A stretch of 64,000 nt of DNA, from assembly GCF_051020975.1 (NCBI RefSeq), contig NW_027478161.1:24402001-24466000 (forward strand), read 5' to 3'. Of this stretch, positions 60,980 to 64,000 are shown piece by piece. Each line of letters opens with the position of its first letter. Position 1 is the stretch's first letter. Source of the DNA: Osmia lignaria lignaria. Taxonomy: Eukaryota > Arthropoda > Insecta > Hymenoptera > Megachilidae. The translations under genes and the position numbers were made by a program. The notes beneath the pieces are model-generated. The model was not told the origin of the DNA. It made no database searches and saw nothing but the letters and a program-made list of their open reading frames with translations.

Positions 60980-61945
60980 TTGCAGATTTATCTCAAGGGA
61001 AGGGGCCTGACGGACATTTTTCGAGATATTTCTTCTTCTTGTTGTTCTTCTTCTGCACAGCTAAGCTGGAAGTGGCATTTGCAGCGCGCAATGGTGCAGA
61101 GTTATCTCAAAGAAAGGGGCCACGGTGTTTCTGTATCTCTATTATGTTGGTGCGGCTTCGGAACTTTTAAATATCTCGATATATCTCGAAAACTACGCTT
61201 CTGATCAAAAAATATCGTAGAACATAAATTGTAGGAAACATAATTCTCTACAAAAAACGTCTCTTAACATTTTGCCATAGTTCGCTTCGTTTCCGAGATA
61301 TTTGCAGATTCAGCTCAAAGGAACTGGCCTGACGGACATATTTCGAGATATTTTTTCTTCTTGTTGTTCTTCCTCTGCACAGCTAAGCTGGAAGTGGCAT
61401 CTGCAGCTCGCAATAGTGCAGAGTTATCTCAAAGAAAGGGGCCACGGTGTTTCTGTATCTCTATTATGTTGGGGCGGCTTCGGAACTTTTAAATAAATCG
61501 ATATATCTCGAAAACTACGCTTCTCATCAAAAAATATCATAGAACATAAAAAGTAGGAAACTTAATTCTCTACAAAAAAGGTCTCTTAACATTTTGCCAT
61601 GGCTCGCTTCGTTTCCGAGATATTTGCAGATATATCTCAAGGGAAGGGGCCTGACGGACATATTTCGAGATATTTCTTCTTCTTGTTGTTCTTCTTCTGC
61701 ACAGCTAAGCTGGAAGTGGCATTTGCGGCTCGCACTAGTGCACAGTTATCTCAAAGAAAGGGGCCACGGTGTTTCTGTATCTCTATTATGTTGGTGCGTC
61801 TTCGGAACTTTTAAATATCTTGATATATCTCGAGAACTACGCTTCTGATCAAAAAATATCATAGAACGTAAATTGTAGGAAACATTATTCTCTACAAAAA
61901 AGGTCTCTTAACATTTTGCCATAGCTCGCTTCGTTTCCGAGATAT
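60980..61945 (+). repeat. Three units, one with a TAA, related to 45845 and 50997
   Basis: Unit 60980 has GACATTTTTCGAG, GCAGCGCGC and AATGGTGC. Unit 61302 has GATATTTTTTCTTC, TGGCATCTGC and TTGGGGCGGC, shared with 45845 at 48 units plus the 1-bp insertion, and TTTTAAATAAATCG, which puts TAA in the frame. Unit 61624 is preceded by GCCATGGCTCGC and has GTGCACAGTTATC and GTGCGTCTTCGG, as at 50997. Confidence 0.83.
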
Positions 61946-62589
61946 TTGCAGATTCATCTCAAAGGAACGGGCCTGACGGACATATTTCGAGATACTTCTT
62001 CTTCTTGTTGTTCTTCTTCTGCACAGCTAAGCTGGAAGTGGCATTTGCGGCTCGCACTAGTGCAGAGTTATCTCAAAGAAAGGGGCCACGGTGTTTCTGT
62101 ATCTCTATTATGTTGGTGCGGCTTCGGAACTTTTAAATATCTCGATATATCTCGAAAACTACGCTTCTGATCAAAAAATATCATAGAACATAAATTGTAG
62201 GAAACATAATTCTCTACAAAAAACGTCTCTTAACATTTTGCCATAGCTCGCTTCGTTTCCGAGATATTTGCAGATTCAGCTCAAAGGAACGGGCCTGACG
62301 GACATATTTCGAGATACTTCTTCTTCTTGTTGTTCTTCTTCTGCACAGCTAAGCTGGAAGTGGCATTTGCGGCTCGCACTAGTGCAGAGTTATCTCAAAG
62401 AAAGGGGCCACGGTGTTTCTGTATCTCTATTATGTTGGTGCGGCTTCGGAACTTTTAAATATCTCGATATATCTCGAAAACTACGCTTCTGATCAAAAAA
62501 TATCATAGAACATAAATTGTAGGAAATATAATTCTCTACAAAAAAGGTCTCTTAACATTTTGCCATAGCTCACTTCGTTTCCGAGATAT
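61946..62589 (+). repeat. Pair of near-identical adjacent units
   Basis: Units 61946 and 62268 share CTCAAAGGAACGGG, GATACTTC, GCACTAGTGC and the CTCGAAAAC end. They differ at the start (CAGATTCATCTC against CAGATTCAGCTC). This start is usually joined to the TTTGCAG middle, so the pair is recombinant. Confidence 0.84.
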
Positions 62590-63233
62590 TTGCAGATATA
62601 TCTCAAGGGAAGGGGCCTGACGGACATATATCGAGATATTTCTTCTTCTTGTTGTTCTTCTTCTGCACAGCTAAGCTGGAAGTGGCATTTACAGCTCGCA
62701 ATAGTGCAGAGTTATCTCAAAGAAAGGGGCCACGGTGTTTCTGTATCTCTATTATGTTGGTGCGGCTTCGGAACTTTTAAATATCTTGATATATCTCGAG
62801 AACTACGCATCTGATCAGAAAATATCGTAGAACATGAAAAGTAGGAAACTTAATTCTCTACAAAAAAGGTCTCTCAACATTTTGCCATAGCTCTCTTCGT
62901 TTCCGAGATATTTGCAGATTTATCTCAAGGGAAGGGGCCTGACGGACATATTTCGAGATATTTCTTCTTCTTGTTGTTCTTCTTCTGCACAGCTAAACTG
63001 GAAGTGGCATTTCCAGCTCGCAATAGTGCAGAGTTATCTCAAAGAGAGGGGCCGCGGTGTTTCTGTATCTCTATTATGTTGGTGCGGCTTCGGAACTTTT
63101 AAATATCTTGATATATCTCGAGAACTACGCATCTGATCAAAAAATATCATAGAAGATAAAAAGTAAGAAACTTAATTCTCTACAAAAAAGGTCTCTTAAC
63201 ATTTTGCCATAGCTCGCTTCGTTTCCAAGATAT
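62590..63233 (+). repeat. Two units resembling 47777 and 48099
   Basis: Unit 62590 has ATATATCTC, GACATATATCG, TTTACAG, GATCAGAAAATATCG and AACATGAAAAG. Unit 62912 follows GCTCTCTTCG, has TTTCCAG, AAAGAGAGGGGCCGCGG and AAGATAAAAAGTAAG. The order and most markers correspond to 47777-48420. Confidence 0.8.
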
Positions 63234-63877
63234 TTGCAGATTTATCTCGAGGGAAGGGGCCTGACGGACATATTTCGAGATATTTCTTCTTCTTGTTGTT
63301 CTTCTTCTGCACAGCTAAGCTGGAAGTGGCATTTGCAGCTCGCAATAGTGCAGAGTTATCTCGAAGAAAGGGGCCACGGTGTTTCTGTATCTCTATTATG
63401 TTGGTGCGGCTTCGGAACTTTAAAATATCTTTATATATCTCGAGAACTACGCATCTGATTAAAAAATATCATAGAACGTAAAAAGTAGGAAACTTAATTC
63501 TCTACAAATAAAGTCGCTTAACATTTTGCCATAGCTCGCTTCGTTTCCGAGATATTTGCAGATTTATCTCAAGGGAAGGGGCCTGACGGACATATTTCGA
63601 GATATTTCTTCTTCTTGTTGTTCTTCTTCTGCACAGCTAAGCTGGAAGTGGCATTTGCAGCTCGCAATAGTGCAGAGTTATCTCAAAGAAAGGGGCCACG
63701 GTGTTTCTGTACCTCTATTATGTTGGTGCAGCTTCGGAGCTTTTAAATATCTTGATATATCTCGAGAACTTCGCATCTGATCAAAAAATATCATAGAACA
63801 TAAAAAGTAGGAAACTTAATTGTCTACAAAAAAGGTCTCTTAACATTTTGCCATAGCTCGCTTCGTTTCCGAGATAT
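63234..63877 (+). repeat. Two units; the first matches the 38-42 kb block starter
   Basis: Unit 63234 has TTATCTCGAAGAAAGG, GGAACTTTAAAATATC, CTTTATATATC, CTGATTAAAAAA, AACGTAAAAAG and AATAAAGTCGCTTAAC, all seen at 40371 and 41981. It keeps TTGTTGTTCTTC where those have TTGTTGGTCTTC, and it begins CTCGAGGGAAGG. Unit 63556 has CTGTACCTC, GTGCAGCTTCGGAGC and AACTTCGC. The block starter type thus returns 21 kb from its cluster. Confidence 0.85.
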
Positions 63878-64000
63878 TTGCAGATTTATCTCAAGGGAAG
63901 GGGCCTGACGGACATATTTCGAGATATTTCTTCTTCTTGTTGTTCTTCTTCTGCACAGCTAAGCTGGAAGTGGCATTTGCAGCTCGCAATAATGCAGAGT
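63878..64000 (+). repeat. Partial satellite unit at the right edge
   Basis: The first 123 bp of a unit, from TTGCAGATTTATC to AATAATGCAGAGT. The array continues beyond the window. AATAATGCAG in place of AATAGTGCAG is a private change. Confidence 0.95.

Larger units (their letters stand above)
1..64000 (+). repeat. 322-bp satellite DNA array, 198 complete head-to-tail units
   Basis: The same 322-bp sequence repeats from the first to the last base with no interruption. Landmarks recur in every unit: TTTCCGAGATATTTGCAG, the pyrimidine tract of TTC triplets, GGGGCC twice, GCTTCGGAACTTTTAA, CTGATCAAAAAATATCAT and CATTTTGCCATAGCTCGC. Unit starts fall at 173 + n x 322, apart from seven units with net indels (+1, -41, four of -3, +1) that exactly balance the total length. 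All units have the same orientation. Consensus GC is about 39% (126 of 322 by hand count), with a GC-richer first two thirds and an A-rich segment at unit positions 225-280. Such arrays form heterochromatin and often centromeres in eukaryotes. That role is inferred here, and the species cannot be named from sequence alone. Confidence 0.98.

Noticed and set aside
173..63780. About 190 open reading frames of 74 codons on the + strand, a few of 83-87 codons, and scattered 60-76-codon frames on the - strand
   Set aside because: They are one frame of the satellite unit and its shadows. Starts are TTG rather than ATG in most units, the period of 322 is not a multiple of three, variation is mostly amino-acid-changing, and the longer ones only reflect loss of the usual TAG upstream or TGA downstream.
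1..64000. CRISPR array
   Set aside because: The period is 322 bp and the whole unit is conserved, with no short repeats separated by unique spacers and no cas genes.
1..64000. Ribosomal DNA spacer repeats or tandem small-RNA genes (5S, histone, snRNA)
   Set aside because: No 5S, 18S, 28S, snRNA or histone sequence is recognisable in the unit, and no terminator-like T run follows a conserved RNA-like segment.
1..64000. Transposon or retroelement insertions, terminal inverted repeats, target-site duplications
   Set aside because: Unit spacing is accounted for to the base across the window, so there is no room for inserted sequence. No unit is inverted.

Overview
The whole window is one uninterrupted head-to-tail tandem repeat (satellite DNA). 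I see no gene, RNA gene, transposon, CRISPR array or unique sequence. Counting units from the TTG in the motif ATATTTGCAG (unit position 1), there are exactly 198 complete units from 173 to 63877. They are preceded by a 172-bp partial unit and followed by a 123-bp partial unit. The unit is 322 bp, about 39% GC in a consensus I counted by hand, and all copies lie in the same orientation. Only seven units differ in net length: 3393 (+1), 10156 (-41), 22995, 25568, 30073 and 34578 (-3 each), and 60335 (+1). These sum exactly to the 51-bp difference from 198 x 322.

The organism is a eukaryote and the setting is most likely pericentromeric or centromeric heterochromatin, or a satellite-rich B or sex chromosome. 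Monomer length, AT-richness and local homogenisation fit an arthropod, perhaps an insect, but no gene is present to confirm this and I do not recognise the satellite family. A 74-codon open frame recurs in almost every unit. It starts with TTG, usually contains no ATG, and varies mainly by amino-acid-changing substitutions, so I treat it as a by-product of homogenisation and annotate no CDS.

Layout. From 1 to 13.7 kb, several monomer types are mixed, with local dimers (5004-6291), trimers (6614-8545) and a four-unit block present twice (3716 and 12369). From 14.9 to 19.5 kb there are two seven-unit blocks. From 19.5 to 36.8 kb there is a higher-order repeat (HOR) whose successive copies have 11, 8, 14 and 14 units, then a fading fifth copy. 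Its units are named a,b,c,d,e,f,i,j,e',k,m,g,h here. Length changes can be traced to chimeric units at 20419, 24602, 27497, 28463 and 29107, as expected from unequal crossing-over or conversion. From 36.8 to 43.6 kb a different variant dominates and is organised in five-unit blocks. From 43.6 to 64 kb the array is again a mosaic of short dispersed duplications at whole-unit distances (8, 13, 19 and 48 units).

Within the unit there is hidden structure: a 28-bp direct subrepeat 114 bp apart, a GAGATA/TATCTC hexamer present six times, a TCGAGATAT motif and its inverted copy about half a unit apart, and two alternative short dyads that replace each other between variants. If anything here is functional, these are the best candidates.
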